Made by a program: the position numbers and the translations under genes
Source of the DNA: UBA1447 sp002329225
Lineage (GTDB): Bacteria; Bacillota; Clostridia; Oscillospirales; Acutalibacteraceae
Direction: 5' to 3'
Assembly (NCBI GenBank): GCA_050946835.1
Contig: JBMNVN010000001.1
Coordinates: forward strand, 434,001-498,000
Length of the DNA: 64,000 bases
In this document: piece after piece, positions 7,894 to 16,071 of the stretch
Layout of the letters: every line of letters starts with the position of its first letter
How positions within the stretch are numbered: position 1 is the first letter of the stretch
The notes under the pieces: model-generated
The model's input: only the letters and a program-made list of their open reading frames with translations
The model's database searches: none
What the model was told of the DNA's origin: nothing

Positions 7894-9816
7894 TTAGGCG
7901 GTTGGAGTAGTCCCTTCAGGGCCACATCCATTGTTTTCTTTAAAGTTCGGCACTATGATTTTTAAAAGTTTTCTCGCATTATCCGCATCGGCGGTTTTGA
8001 GTTTTTTAAGGGTCTGCAAGAACTCTTCTTCATCCATTGCCGTAGGTAAAGTGACATAAATCCGGTCATTGGCAGTTCTTTTTCTGGTCTCCATTTCTTC
8101 ACTTAGAGCCAGTTCCTCATACAGTTTTTCACCCGGACGCAGACCTACAAACTCAATGTCAATATCCACATAGGGGGTAAGGCCGGAGAGGCGGATAAGG
8201 TTTTCAGCCATTGTCAGAATTTTTACGGGTTCACCCATATCCAAGACAAAGACCTCCCCGCCCTGTGAAAGCCCGCCCGCCTGCACCACTAACTGAGCCG
8301 CTTCGGGTATGGTCATAAAATAACGGGTTATAGCCGCATCAGTTACCGTAACCGGCCCGCCCTGCTTTATCTGCTCCTTAAAAATCGGAATCACACTGCC
8401 GTTGGAGCCCAAAACATTGCCGAAGCGTACCGCTGCAAAGTGTGTACCGGTGGTATGGCTGTCCATATATTGGATAATTTTTTCCGTCACTCTCTTTGTA
8501 GCACCCATAACATTCGCCGGATTGACCGCTTTGTCGGTAGAGAGCAGAATAAACTTTTTAGCCCCGTATTCCATGGCGGTTTTTGCCGTATTTAAAGTGC
8601 CGAAAATATTATTTTTTATGGCCTCGCAGGGGCTTTCTTCCATTAAAGGAACATGTTTGTGAGCGGCGGCATGAAACACCACACCGGGCCTAAACTCCTC
8701 AAACACCTCTTTTAATCTTGCTGTGTCCTGCACGGACCCGATTCGAATTATCACTTCCGGTCCGTCCGGATAAGCTCTTTGGAGTTGATTCTGGAGTTCA
8801 AAGGCGTTATTTTCGTAATTATCAAATATGATAATTCTTTTAGGAGAGTACAGCGCCGCCTGACGGCAAAGTTCACTGCCTATGGAACCGCCGCCGCCCG
8901 TCACCAGAAGTGTCACATTTTTTAAGTATCCGCAAACTTCGGTATCAAGTTTAACCTCGGGGCGTGACAAAAGGTCGGTAATTTCCACATCCCTTATTTG
9001 TCTTATGCCGATATCCTCTTCTCTCATTTCTAAAAGAGAAGGTGACCTTTTTAGTGTGCAGCCGGTCTTCATGGCAATTTTAAGAATTTCAACTTGCCTT
9101 TCAGCGGGGGCTGAAGGCACGCAAAGAATAATCTCATCAATTTTATATTCCTTGGCTAACTCGGGGATGTTTTCGCAACCGCCCCTGATTGGGATTCCCC
9201 TGACTCGTTTTCCCTGTTTATTTATATTGTCATCAACCATAACGACCGGGGAACCGAACCTGTAGCTGTTTGCCTGCAAATCGGAGGCGACAATCATGCC
9301 CATTATTCCTGCGCCTACAATCATGACATTCTTCTTGTTCGTTCGGCCGGGGAAAACTTCAAACTTCTCTTTACGCGCCATCTCTCTCACAATCAGCCGA
9401 GACCCGCCTATAATAAAAATTAAGAAAAGCGTTGTATTTATATAAAACAAACTGCTTCTGTTTGATATACCGCGAATCTCAAAATAAATAGCTATCTTTT
9501 CAGCTCCGATATTGACTATGCCGCCCATTACCGAAGCCAAAACAATTTGCGCCATTTCATACAGGCCGGCATATTTCCAAATGTTTTTGTATATGCCGAA
9601 AAGCTTGAACACAAAAAGATAGGCCGTTGTCAAAATCACTATTCGAATAAGACTGCCCGGCATAGTTCCGAACAATGTTTTCAAGGTTTTTGTAATCTGA
9701 TACGGTTCTAAAACGATAGCTCCCGCCGCATAAGCTAAATTGACCGCAAATATATCAAAGAAAACAATTGAAATTTTTTTCAATAATTCAGTTAATTCAG
9801 CTTTTGTCTTTTTCAT
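7894..9816 (-). CDS. Membrane-bound nucleotide-sugar 4,6-dehydratase/epimerase (WbpM/FlaA1/CapD family)
   Basis: About 640 residues with four N-terminal membrane helices, a CoA-binding-like Rossmann domain (VMIVGAGIMG near 165), then a second Rossmann domain of the extended SDR class (VTGGGGSIGSELCR near 295). HAAAHKHVPLMEE and LLSTDKAVNPANVMGATKR hold the usual catalytic region of UDP-GlcNAc 4,6-dehydratases. It supplies the modified sugar nucleotide for the cluster. An upstream ATG at 9855 is in frame, but it falls only about 7 bases after the predicted transcription start. ATG 9816 has GGGGG at proper spacing, so it is preferred. This is the first gene of the operon. Confidence 0.92.
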   Translation of the reverse strand: MKKTKAELTELLKKISIVFFDIFAVNLAYAAGAIVLEPYQITKTLKTLFGTMPGSLIRIVILTTAYLFVFKLFGIYKNIWKYAGLYEMAQIVLASVMGGIVNIGAEKIAIYFEIRGISNRSSLFYINTTLFLIFIIGGSRLIVREMARKEKFEVFPGRTNKKNVMIVGAGIMGMIVASDLQANSYRFGSPVVMVDDNINKQGKRVRGIPIRGGCENIPELAKEYKIDEIILCVPSAPAERQVEILKIAMKTGCTLKRSPSLLEMREEDIGIRQIRDVEITDLLSRPEVKLDTEVCGYLKNVTLLVTGGGGSIGSELCRQAALYSPKRIIIFDNYENNAFELQNQLQRAYPDGPEVIIRIGSVQDTARLKEVFEEFRPGVVFHAAAHKHVPLMEESPCEAIKNNIFGTLNTAKTAMEYGAKKFILLSTDKAVNPANVMGATKRVTEKIIQYMDSHTTGTHFAAVRFGNVLGSNGSVIPIFKEQIKQGGPVTVTDAAITRYFMTIPEAAQLVVQAGGLSQGGEVFVLDMGEPVKILTMAENLIRLSGLTPYVDIDIEFVGLRPGEKLYEELALSEEMETRKRTANDRIYVTLPTAMDEEEFLQTLKKLKTADADNARKLLKIIVPNFKENNGCGPEGTTPTA

Positions 9817-9869
9817 ACTTGCCCCCATGGATTTTGAAATACCGCTCGCACTCATCTTACATCTGCATT

Positions 9870-9898
9870 AATATAAATTATTGTTTGTTAAATGTCAA
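9870..9898 (-). promoter_or_regulatory. Sigma-A-type promoter of the polysaccharide operon
   Basis: On the minus strand a perfect -35 box TTGACA (9893-9898) is followed by a 17-bp spacer and TATATT (9870-9875). Transcription should start near 9862, about 46 bases before the preferred ATG at 9816. Confidence 0.8.
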
Positions 9899-9964
9899 TG
9901 AAATACCGCTCCAAGAGTGTTAATTCAGCCCAAAACATCTGAAACCTAAAACCTTTTATCCTAT

Positions 9965-10711
9965 TCAGTCATGATTGTTGTTCATTGACAAATACCGCTT
10001 CGGAGTAATCCCGGTCTGTGTTTTAAAAGCTTTGCTGAAATGACTTTGATCATAGTAAGCCAACTGTGTCCATATATCGGAAAGAGTCATGTTTTTGTCT
10101 TTCATCAGTCTTTTTGCTTCTTCAATTTTCTGCTCCCGAATATATTCCGTGATGTTTTGGCCCGTTTGTTTTTTAAATGTAATATTCAGGTAGTTTGCAT
10201 TGAGCCCCACATGTTTTGAGATCTTTGATACCGAAATGCGCTCATGCAGGTGTTTTTCCACATAAGCTTTCACTCTTTCAACTGTATCAACAGACTTTTC
10301 CGTTTTACGGCGCTTCACCGTCAAAGTCATTTCCATCAGGAGCCTTATTGTTAAAGCGTTAATTTTTTCTGCCGTATAACTGTCTTCACAGAGCTGCGTA
10401 TACTTTTCCCAAATATCATTGCTTGCTGCGCCGGACACACCCGACAAACAGGCCTTATCGCAGATTAATGTGCAAAAGGCAATGAAGCGGTTTTTTTGTT
10501 TACGAAGCGCAATTGAAGCAGTGCTGTTTGAACCCCAAAACACAAAAGCTTTTAACAGCTTGTCAAGGGAGTCTGTGTCCCCTTTCCCCACCGCTTCAAG
10601 TGCCGCTCTCTGAAAAGCTCTTAAAAAAAATCCGGTGTCATCTTTTTTGATTGTAACTTCATTTGGCTTATTACCCGTTCTTTGTGGCTTTGCTTTTAAC
10701 TCATTCTTCAA
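9965..10711 (-). CDS. AraC family transcriptional regulator
   Basis: A 248-residue protein whose last 100 residues form a double helix-turn-helix of the AraC/XylS type: RISVSKISKHVGLNANYL, then FKKQTGQNITEYI, and the second HTH with YYDQSHFSKAFKTQTGITPK. The N-terminal 140 residues are not a recognisable cupin or ligand domain. The start is TTG 10711: an in-frame TAA lies directly upstream and GGTGGG is at suitable distance. It is transcribed away from the GH16 gene and probably controls it, the usual arrangement for AraC regulators of glycan-use genes. The effector is unknown. Confidence 0.88.
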   Translation of the reverse strand: MKNELKAKPQRTGNKPNEVTIKKDDTGFFLRAFQRAALEAVGKGDTDSLDKLLKAFVFWGSNSTASIALRKQKNRFIAFCTLICDKACLSGVSGAASNDIWEKYTQLCEDSYTAEKINALTIRLLMEMTLTVKRRKTEKSVDTVERVKAYVEKHLHERISVSKISKHVGLNANYLNITFKKQTGQNITEYIREQKIEEAKRLMKDKNMTLSDIWTQLAYYDQSHFSKAFKTQTGITPKRYLSMNNNHD

Positions 10712-10749
10712 TTAGCCCACCAACTTTGTTTTTATTTTTTCGGATAATC

Positions 10750-10778
10750 GGGACAAAACGGTGCATTTATGTTAATAT
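10750..10778 (+). promoter_or_regulatory. Promoter of the GH16 gene
   Basis: GGGACA (10750-10755), 17-bp spacer, TAATAT (10773-10778) with an extended -10 TG. It lies in the short region between the divergent AraC and GH16 genes. Confidence 0.5.
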
Positions 10779-10809
10779 GATTTAAAAATACTGAAGGAGG
10801 ATTTTATTA

Positions 10810-11718
10810 ATGGGTTTGCTTGAAAAGTTTTTCGTTTTTCGTGAAGCGAGGTTTATTCAAAGATTGATTGCCTCCGTCCTGGTGTTTTTTGAACTGTTGG
10901 GGGCATTGTTATTCGGTTATCCCCTCACCCCTCGGGGTCAAAAAATCGACTTGGACGCTTGGGAGTTGGTTTGGTCCGATGAATTTGACGGCAACAGCCT
11001 GGATCCTCAAAAATGGAGGCCTGCAGGTGACGGAATGCGCCGGGGCGGTTATTGGGACGCAGAAAATGCAATAGTGGAAAACGGCTATCTCTACTTGCGC
11101 ACCGACTATAAGCCTGAGGGAAGGTTCGGTCCGGGTTGGTACAGCGGGGCCATAGAAACCCGCGGTCTTTTTGAAAAAGCCTACGGCTATTACGAGTGCC
11201 GAGCCATTTGCCCGGGAGCGGCCGGGCTTTGGGGCGCCTTTTGGACCTTTGCCCACGGTGTAGGAAGTATAGACGGAAGCGGAGCGGACGGAGCCGAAAT
11301 TGATATTATGGAATCACCCTTTTATGCTCACCCGAAAAAGCAAATGCGAAACAGTGTTACTCATGCCGTTCATTTTGACGGATACGGCGAGGCCCATCAG
11401 TCCGTTCTCATAGGGGCTTATAAAGCCGTTAACCCGTATACCGAATTTAACACCTACGGGTTGGAGTGGAATGAAAATGAGTATATCTTTTACATTAACG
11501 GCGTGGAGACGGACAGAATAGGCGGAAAATATGTTTCTCAGGTAGAAGAATGGCTGTTGCTGACGGTGGAGGTGGGCGGCAACAATGCGGTGCCCGGCGC
11601 AAATGAGGCCGGTGTTGTTGAAATCGGCGGCAACGGCATAATCACCGCCAACCCCGACGACTTGTTCCCCGTAGACATGGTTGTGGATTATGTGCGTGTA
11701 TATGACAGACGGGATTAG
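10810..11718 (+). CDS. Glycoside hydrolase family 16 protein (laminarinase/beta-glucanase type)
   Basis: A 302-residue protein with the GH16 fold. It has WSDEFDGNSLDPQKW near residue 55 and the catalytic EIDIME motif at residues 163-168. Glu163 is the nucleophile, Asp165 the helper and Glu168 the acid/base; this ExDxxE spacing is the bulged form typical of endo-beta-1,3-glucanases. It probably cuts beta-1,3 or mixed-linkage beta-glucans. Residues 16-37 form one hydrophobic helix without a lipobox or obvious cleavage site, so it may be a membrane-anchored outer-face enzyme. A perfect AAGGAGG precedes the ATG. It lies opposite an AraC regulator. Confidence 0.9.
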   Translation: MGLLEKFFVFREARFIQRLIASVLVFFELLGALLFGYPLTPRGQKIDLDAWELVWSDEFDGNSLDPQKWRPAGDGMRRGGYWDAENAIVENGYLYLRTDYKPEGRFGPGWYSGAIETRGLFEKAYGYYECRAICPGAAGLWGAFWTFAHGVGSIDGSGADGAEIDIMESPFYAHPKKQMRNSVTHAVHFDGYGEAHQSVLIGAYKAVNPYTEFNTYGLEWNENEYIFYINGVETDRIGGKYVSQVEEWLLLTVEVGGNNAVPGANEAGVVEIGGNGIITANPDDLFPVDMVVDYVRVYDRRD

Positions 11719-11845
11719 TTCCGGCCATTAAAAAACCCTTGAATAAATTATACAAATTAAGAGAATATTTACAATACAATATTCGCTAATATGGTAAAAT
11801 GTCGGTGTTGACAGGGTCAACAAAAATTTTTAAGGAGTTGTAATT

Positions 11846-12157
11846 ATGATCGGTTTAGGAAAATGGTCCGTGCGTGTTGACACGATGTTTTTCAGAGGAG
11901 AAGCTTTCATCACAATTTTTGACGACAACGGAAAATATGGCTGGGAACTGGATGTCCCCGGCGAAACACTGCCCGACATCGAAGTTAAAGATGTTAAAGA
12001 AGACGGCAACACTCTTACGGCTGTGGCCACCACAGATCTTCTCCCGGGCAAAAACATCGACCTTACAGCAACCTTTGAGGGCGACACCCTGACCGGAATG
12101 ATCAAAATCCCCTTCATCGGCAAGATCAAATTGAAAGACGGTAAAAGAGTCGGCTAA
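11846..12157 (+). CDS. Small beta-rich hypothetical protein (103 aa)
   Basis: I do not recognise this gene with certainty. It starts at ATG 11846 after AAGGAG. The sequence alternates short hydrophobic strands with acidic turns (GKWSVRVDT, AFITIFDDNGKYGWELD, IDLTATFEGDTLTGMIKIP), suggesting a small beta-barrel like those in calycin/lipocalin-type proteins. It has no signal peptide, cysteine or membrane segment. It follows GH16 by 127 bp and ends before a strong terminator. Codon use matches its neighbours. A ligand-binding or stress role is possible but not shown. Confidence 0.75.
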   Translation: MIGLGKWSVRVDTMFFRGEAFITIFDDNGKYGWELDVPGETLPDIEVKDVKEDGNTLTAVATTDLLPGKNIDLTATFEGDTLTGMIKIPFIGKIKLKDGKRVG

Positions 12158-12189
12158 CACTTAGACCCCGGCGGGTCTGTCGTAAAAGG

Positions 12190-12227
12190 AAAACGCCTCG
12201 GGCTTTGCGGCCTTGAGGCGTTTTTCA
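12190..12227. terminator. Bidirectional intrinsic terminator
   Basis: AAACGCCTC pairs with GAGGCGTTT across a short GC-rich loop, followed by T-rich DNA on the plus strand and AAAAGG (T-rich on the minus strand) on the other side. It separates the convergent 103-aa gene and the operon ending at 12264. Confidence 0.8.
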
Positions 12228-12263
12228 GTTTTTCATAATCAATAAGATGCAAACCCAAACTCT

Positions 12264-12554
12264 TTACAGCATCTTGAGCTTTTCAAGAACCTCCGACAAT
12301 TTTCTGCGGAATGTTTTTTCTGAAATGACTTCCGGCCAATACTCTTCTCCGCTTGAGTCAAGCGCTGCGCACAAATCGACAACCTCATTGTCGAGAAGTT
12401 GTAAGATACTCTCATCTTCCGCACGTATAGCATCAGAGCGTTGGGAAATGAAGTGCGGGAGGTCGTACGACGCATCCCAAGCCTCGTCAAAAGAAGTTTT
12501 ATTGTCAAGCAAATCTTGAATGTAATCAATAACCTCTGCAAGTTCTTTAGTCAT
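12264..12554 (-). CDS. Acidic helical hypothetical protein (96 aa)
   Basis: Family not recognised. It is an acidic, mostly alpha-helical 96-residue protein with no membrane segment; an ILQLLDNEVVDLCAALDSSGE stretch lies in the middle. ATG 12554 is only one base after the stop of the YfbR-like gene, so the two are translated from one message. Size and composition are reminiscent of small immunity or adaptor proteins, but no motif proves this. It is the last gene of the operon before the terminator at 12190-12227. Confidence 0.75.
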   Translation of the reverse strand: MTKELAEVIDYIQDLLDNKTSFDEAWDASYDLPHFISQRSDAIRAEDESILQLLDNEVVDLCAALDSSGEEYWPEVISEKTFRRKLSEVLEKLKML

Positions 12555-12555
12555 C

Positions 12556-13143
12556 TTATTCCCTTATTTCATCCAAGGTTAAAGCAAAGCTCGGTAAAAA
12601 CTCTTCCAGAAAGCACTGCGCTTCCGGCAGATCAAAATCCAGTATGGCCTTTTTTATGGAAACAGCAGCCTTATCAAACTCCGTGTTCCCCGCCTTTTTT
12701 TCTTCAATACACTTTGTCAGTGCGCAAATCTTGTCGGCGGCTTTGACAAATTTCCAAAGCTCTTTGTCCCCCTCTTCTCTGAAGAAAAAGGGGCTGTATT
12801 CCTCCTCCAAGTCTTCCGGCAGCATACTGAGCAATGTGCGGCAGGCGTTTTCTTCCACGGATTTGTAGGCATCCCGCAAAGCCTTGCTGTTGTATTTAAC
12901 CGGCGTCGGCATATCCCCCGTCAGGCTCTCGGGAAAATCATGGTAAACACCCAACATTCCGGCTCTTTCCGCATTAAGGCTGCCGCCGAAACGGCGGTTA
13001 TGAATCACCACTAAAGCATGAGCGACGGCCGCCGTTTCAAGGCTGTGCTCGCTCAGATTTTCTTTATGGGAGTTGAGCATAAGCGACCATCGGGTGATAT
13101 TCTTCATTCTGGAAATCATAGCAAAAAACGGAAACTTTTTCAT
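12556..13143 (-). CDS. YfbR-like HD-domain 5'-nucleotidase
   Basis: A 195-residue HD-superfamily phosphohydrolase. RWSLMLNSHKENLSEHSLE near residue 20 gives the first metal histidine. VYHDFPESLTGDMPTPVKYN near 87 holds the HD pair and the TGD-PTPVKY signature of YfbR/YGK1-type deoxynucleotidases. These enzymes remove phosphate from deoxynucleoside 5'-monophosphates and need a divalent metal. The protein is soluble. It lies in a long operon between an MgtC-like gene and a small unknown. Confidence 0.9.
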   Translation of the reverse strand: MKKFPFFAMISRMKNITRWSLMLNSHKENLSEHSLETAAVAHALVVIHNRRFGGSLNAERAGMLGVYHDFPESLTGDMPTPVKYNSKALRDAYKSVEENACRTLLSMLPEDLEEEYSPFFFREEGDKELWKFVKAADKICALTKCIEEKKAGNTEFDKAAVSIKKAILDFDLPEAQCFLEEFLPSFALTLDEIRE

Positions 13144-13186
13144 TCTGAATTAAAGCCTTTCAAAAAACGCGGCTACGGTTTTACGG

Positions 13187-13912
13187 TTACTCGTTGTGAA
13201 TATCCTCCACCTCATCCAAAGCCAAAATCGCTTTTGATATACTGCGGAACACGTTCCTGTTATCGGACAGTATATACGCCTTCAAAACCACCCTGTCCGT
13301 TTTATCAAGAATAGGGCTTGCACCCCTGTCGTTATAAAGTATCTCCATAGTCTGGATTGAGCCGCCAAAATCTTTGACAATTTCAACAATTTTTTCATAG
13401 GCGGAGGAAAGGTCGGTGACCACGATGCTGGCAACATCGCCTTTATAAGCACGTATCATAATCCGTTTGACGATATTCAAAGTAATAAGTATAAAAATTG
13501 TTGCGATTATTGCGCCCTCATAGTAGCCAATTCCCACAGCCAAACCGACACAGGAAACCGCCCAGAGACTGGCTGCAGTGGTAAGACCTTTTACGCTGAA
13601 GCCCTCCCTGATTATAGTTCCGGCACCGAGGAAGCCGATACCGCTGATAACCTGGGCACCGAGTCTTGCAGGGTCAACGTTTACCGTGCCTGAATAGGTC
13701 GTAAAAATAAAACCGGATGTGAGCATTACCAAGGCGGAGCCGATTGACACGAGGATGTTTGTCCTTAAGCCCGCCGGTCTGTGGGAATGCTCTCTTTCAT
13801 AACCTATTAAGCCGCCGAAAAATCCGGCCAAAGCCAGTCTCAGCAACGCTTCCACGGCATAGGCGAAACGCTCACTGCCGAAAATATTCAATAAAAATCC
13901 GCCGACATTCAT
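13187..13912 (-). CDS. MgtC/SapB family membrane protein
   Basis: A 241-residue protein with about five N-terminal membrane helices and a cytoplasmic C-terminal domain of roughly 90 residues with an ACT-like pattern. The family signatures GGLIGYEREHSHRPAGLRTN and QVISGIGFLGAGTI are both intact. MgtC proteins affect magnesium and phosphate homeostasis and inhibit the F-type ATPase in some pathogens. In commensal Firmicutes the role is less clear. AAAGGGGT precedes the start. It lies downstream of the DUF5058 gene pair in the same operon. Confidence 0.92.
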   Translation of the reverse strand: MNVGGFLLNIFGSERFAYAVEALLRLALAGFFGGLIGYEREHSHRPAGLRTNILVSIGSALVMLTSGFIFTTYSGTVNVDPARLGAQVISGIGFLGAGTIIREGFSVKGLTTAASLWAVSCVGLAVGIGYYEGAIIATIFILITLNIVKRIMIRAYKGDVASIVVTDLSSAYEKIVEIVKDFGGSIQTMEILYNDRGASPILDKTDRVVLKAYILSDNRNVFRSISKAILALDEVEDIHNE

Positions 13913-13953
13913 TTTTGCTTACCCCTTTTGTATAATAAACTCATTTATATTTT

Positions 13954-14619
13954 TTATGCAGCCTTATCCTTTTTTTGACCTCTTTTGTAAATCAATTGTG
14001 CGCCTATCAGGGAAACGATGACTGTCAGAAAAAGAAGGGTTCCGGCTTCAAGCGTTGGAACAAAGATTAAAAATACGATACCGAAAAGATTCGGCAGTAT
14101 GGAAACCCGCCAATGTTTAGCCAGATAACCGGCGCCCAGGGCACCGAAAAGGGCGGGTATGGTCTGCTGAAAAGCGGGAGCAAAAACGCCCTCCCTTAAC
14201 CGGGGCAAAATCGGTGAAAACAGTAAAACCCCTACGGCAATTATTACGGTTGTGGTAATTGCGGATGTAGCTACCGAAATTGTAATAATGACTTCACTTT
14301 CAGGCGTGTTGGATTTTACCTTTGCGTTTTGCATGGCGTTGAGAGCGCAGGGTAGTTTTAAGTTTGTGATGTTACCCGTAACAAACGACAGATATGTGCC
14401 GCCCACACCTAAAAGAGGAGAAAAACTGAGTACTTCAATAACTCCCGTTGTCCAAAACAGAGGTATAATCTTTAAAAGTCCGGAAAAAACCGACGACGCT
14501 GCCGGCCACACATCATAATAAAGGCAAATAGCAAGAGGCACACTGAGTAAAACCGCGACCGAAGTCAAAGACGAGATTTTACCCCAGCGGTGAGCTTTGT
14601 CAAGATAAGAATCAGCCAT
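13954..14619 (-). CDS. Polytopic membrane protein, partner of DUF5058 protein
   Basis: About 221 residues and six or seven hydrophobic helices. ATG 14619 (MADSYLDK) is chosen because GGAGGGG sits directly upstream; an in-frame ATG at 14634 lies inside the previous gene and precedes that site. Two bases separate it from the DUF5058 stop. A conserved-looking VIEVLSFSPLLGVGGTYLSF segment near residue 60 and FGALGAGYLAKHWRVS in the second half suggest a carrier-like fold. I do not know a named family. The close pairing with DUF5058 points to a two-component permease. Confidence 0.8.
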   Translation of the reverse strand: MADSYLDKAHRWGKISSLTSVAVLLSVPLAICLYYDVWPAASSVFSGLLKIIPLFWTTGVIEVLSFSPLLGVGGTYLSFVTGNITNLKLPCALNAMQNAKVKSNTPESEVIITISVATSAITTTVIIAVGVLLFSPILPRLREGVFAPAFQQTIPALFGALGAGYLAKHWRVSILPNLFGIVFLIFVPTLEAGTLLFLTVIVSLIGAQLIYKRGQKKDKAA

Positions 14620-14621
14620 TA

Positions 14622-15392
14622 TTAACCCCTCCATTCAAATTTAACAATGTTGGCCGGGAGCGTCTGTGAGAGTAAAACGGCAACCCCGAGGGCCAGAAAC
14701 ATACTTAGGGGCATTGCAAAGGGTTCAAGCCAGGTCATTTTCGGTTTAGTGCATATTTTACTTATTATCACCATAAATATCATTGACGAGAGCAAAACGG
14801 ATACCGACATCACTCCGGCGCCGTCACCAATAATTTCCGGTTTTCCGGCTCCGCTGACGCTACGGGATATAAAAGCCGCTATAAGCCCGATGAACGCCGC
14901 CGCCGACATTAAATCAGCCCACTCGGCATTTTTCTTAACGGAAGAGCCGATTTTATTCTGAATCTTCCTCATAAACAGGGGAAGAAGGATCAGGGGCAAT
15001 ACACTGCCTACAGACATTACCCAGGCAACTGCGGCAAAAACCGCTTTATCCTGTACCGGGAAGTTTAACCCTCCTGAAACACCGAAACCGTCAAGGGCCG
15101 CCTGAGCGGCAGTCGCCTCATAAGTGATATTGCCTATTACCGACAACCTTATCCACGGCAGAACAAGGCCGAGGGAACCGGCAAGGGTGATTACAGTCGC
15201 TAAAATAGCGAAGGCCGGAGCTATGGTAAACAGAGCGCTGGAAATCACCGTACTCTTTAATGTCGAGGCGGGAATCCCGAGCTTCTTTCCCTGCTTCCAG
15301 GCCTTTACCAAAAAGAAAACGGATTGCAATACAATAAAAGCAACCACCGCACAACCCAGAAGATACATGAATGTACTCTCTTTAAAATCCAT
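14622..15392 (-). CDS. DUF5058 family membrane protein
   Basis: About 256 residues and seven or eight hydrophobic helices. It matches the DUF5058 pattern, with MYLLGCAVVAFIVLQSVFF and FTIAPAFAILATVITLAG in the first half. ATG 15392 follows AGAGGTG; a GTG six bases earlier is less likely. DUF5058 genes in Clostridia usually come with a second membrane gene and a hydrolase, as here (SGNH hydrolase upstream, polytopic partner downstream). A transport role for the hydrolase product or substrate is a context inference. Confidence 0.8.
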   Translation of the reverse strand: MDFKESTFMYLLGCAVVAFIVLQSVFFLVKAWKQGKKLGIPASTLKSTVISSALFTIAPAFAILATVITLAGSLGLVLPWIRLSVIGNITYEATAAQAALDGFGVSGGLNFPVQDKAVFAAVAWVMSVGSVLPLILLPLFMRKIQNKIGSSVKKNAEWADLMSAAAFIGLIAAFISRSVSGAGKPEIIGDGAGVMSVSVLLSSMIFMVIISKICTKPKMTWLEPFAMPLSMFLALGVAVLLSQTLPANIVKFEWRG

Positions 15393-15428
15393 TGTCACAC
15401 CTCTTTTTCAGAAAAAATAAGTTCAATA

Positions 15429-16049
15429 CTAATTTGCCCAGGCTTTCAGCCAGGCTTCGGCAATAAGAGCATGTCCAACAGAGGTCGGATGAACACCGTC
15501 TTGAGCATAGTCACCCGGATTTCCGTTTCGGGCACAAGTGCGAAAAAGTTCGTCCAAGTCCAAAAATCTTGTCTTATACTCTGCCGCAAGGCTTTTCACC
15601 GCAGCCTGCTTATCACTTAAGTCTTCCCGCATGTGTGTAATATTCTCATTTATATCCACTAAAAACGGGTTCAACAAAATAATCTCGGCGGAGGTTTTAT
15701 TCAAGCTCATTTCAATTATTGTTCTGAGCCGGTCGGCGAAGTCATCAGCGGAAGTCGGGTCATTGCTGTCATAACGGCGCCCGGTATCATTGACACCGAT
15801 AAGTATGCTCAGGTAATCGGGAGCAAGCTTTATACAATCTTCTTCCCAACGGTTAAGCAAATCAACGGTTCTGTTGCCGCTTATACCCCTGTTGAGAACC
15901 TTAATTCCACGCTCCGGATATCTTTCCTGCAGCAGTGTGTTGATTTTGTCTACATAGCCCTCGCCTAAATTCCGGTCATCGGTTCTGCTCCTGTGGGTAT
16001 CCGTAATGCTGTCCCCTTGAAAAAGAATAACCGCATTTTCTTTAAACAT
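15429..16049 (-). CDS. SGNH/GDSL-type esterase
   Basis: A 206-residue hydrolase with all SGNH blocks: FQGDSIT (catalytic Ser, block I), NRGISGN (block II Gly), IGVNDTG (block III Asn) and DGVHPTSVGH (block V Asp and His). There is no signal peptide, so it is cytoplasmic. Such enzymes remove acyl or acetyl groups from sugars or lipids. The gene is 22 bp downstream of DUF1846 and 36 bp upstream of DUF5058, so it belongs to the same operon. The substrate cannot be assigned. Confidence 0.9.
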   Translation of the reverse strand: MFKENAVILFQGDSITDTHRSRTDDRNLGEGYVDKINTLLQERYPERGIKVLNRGISGNRTVDLLNRWEEDCIKLAPDYLSILIGVNDTGRRYDSNDPTSADDFADRLRTIIEMSLNKTSAEIILLNPFLVDINENITHMREDLSDKQAAVKSLAAEYKTRFLDLDELFRTCARNGNPGDYAQDGVHPTSVGHALIAEAWLKAWAN

Positions 16050-16071
16050 TTTCCGCCCTCCGGTCTGTCAA

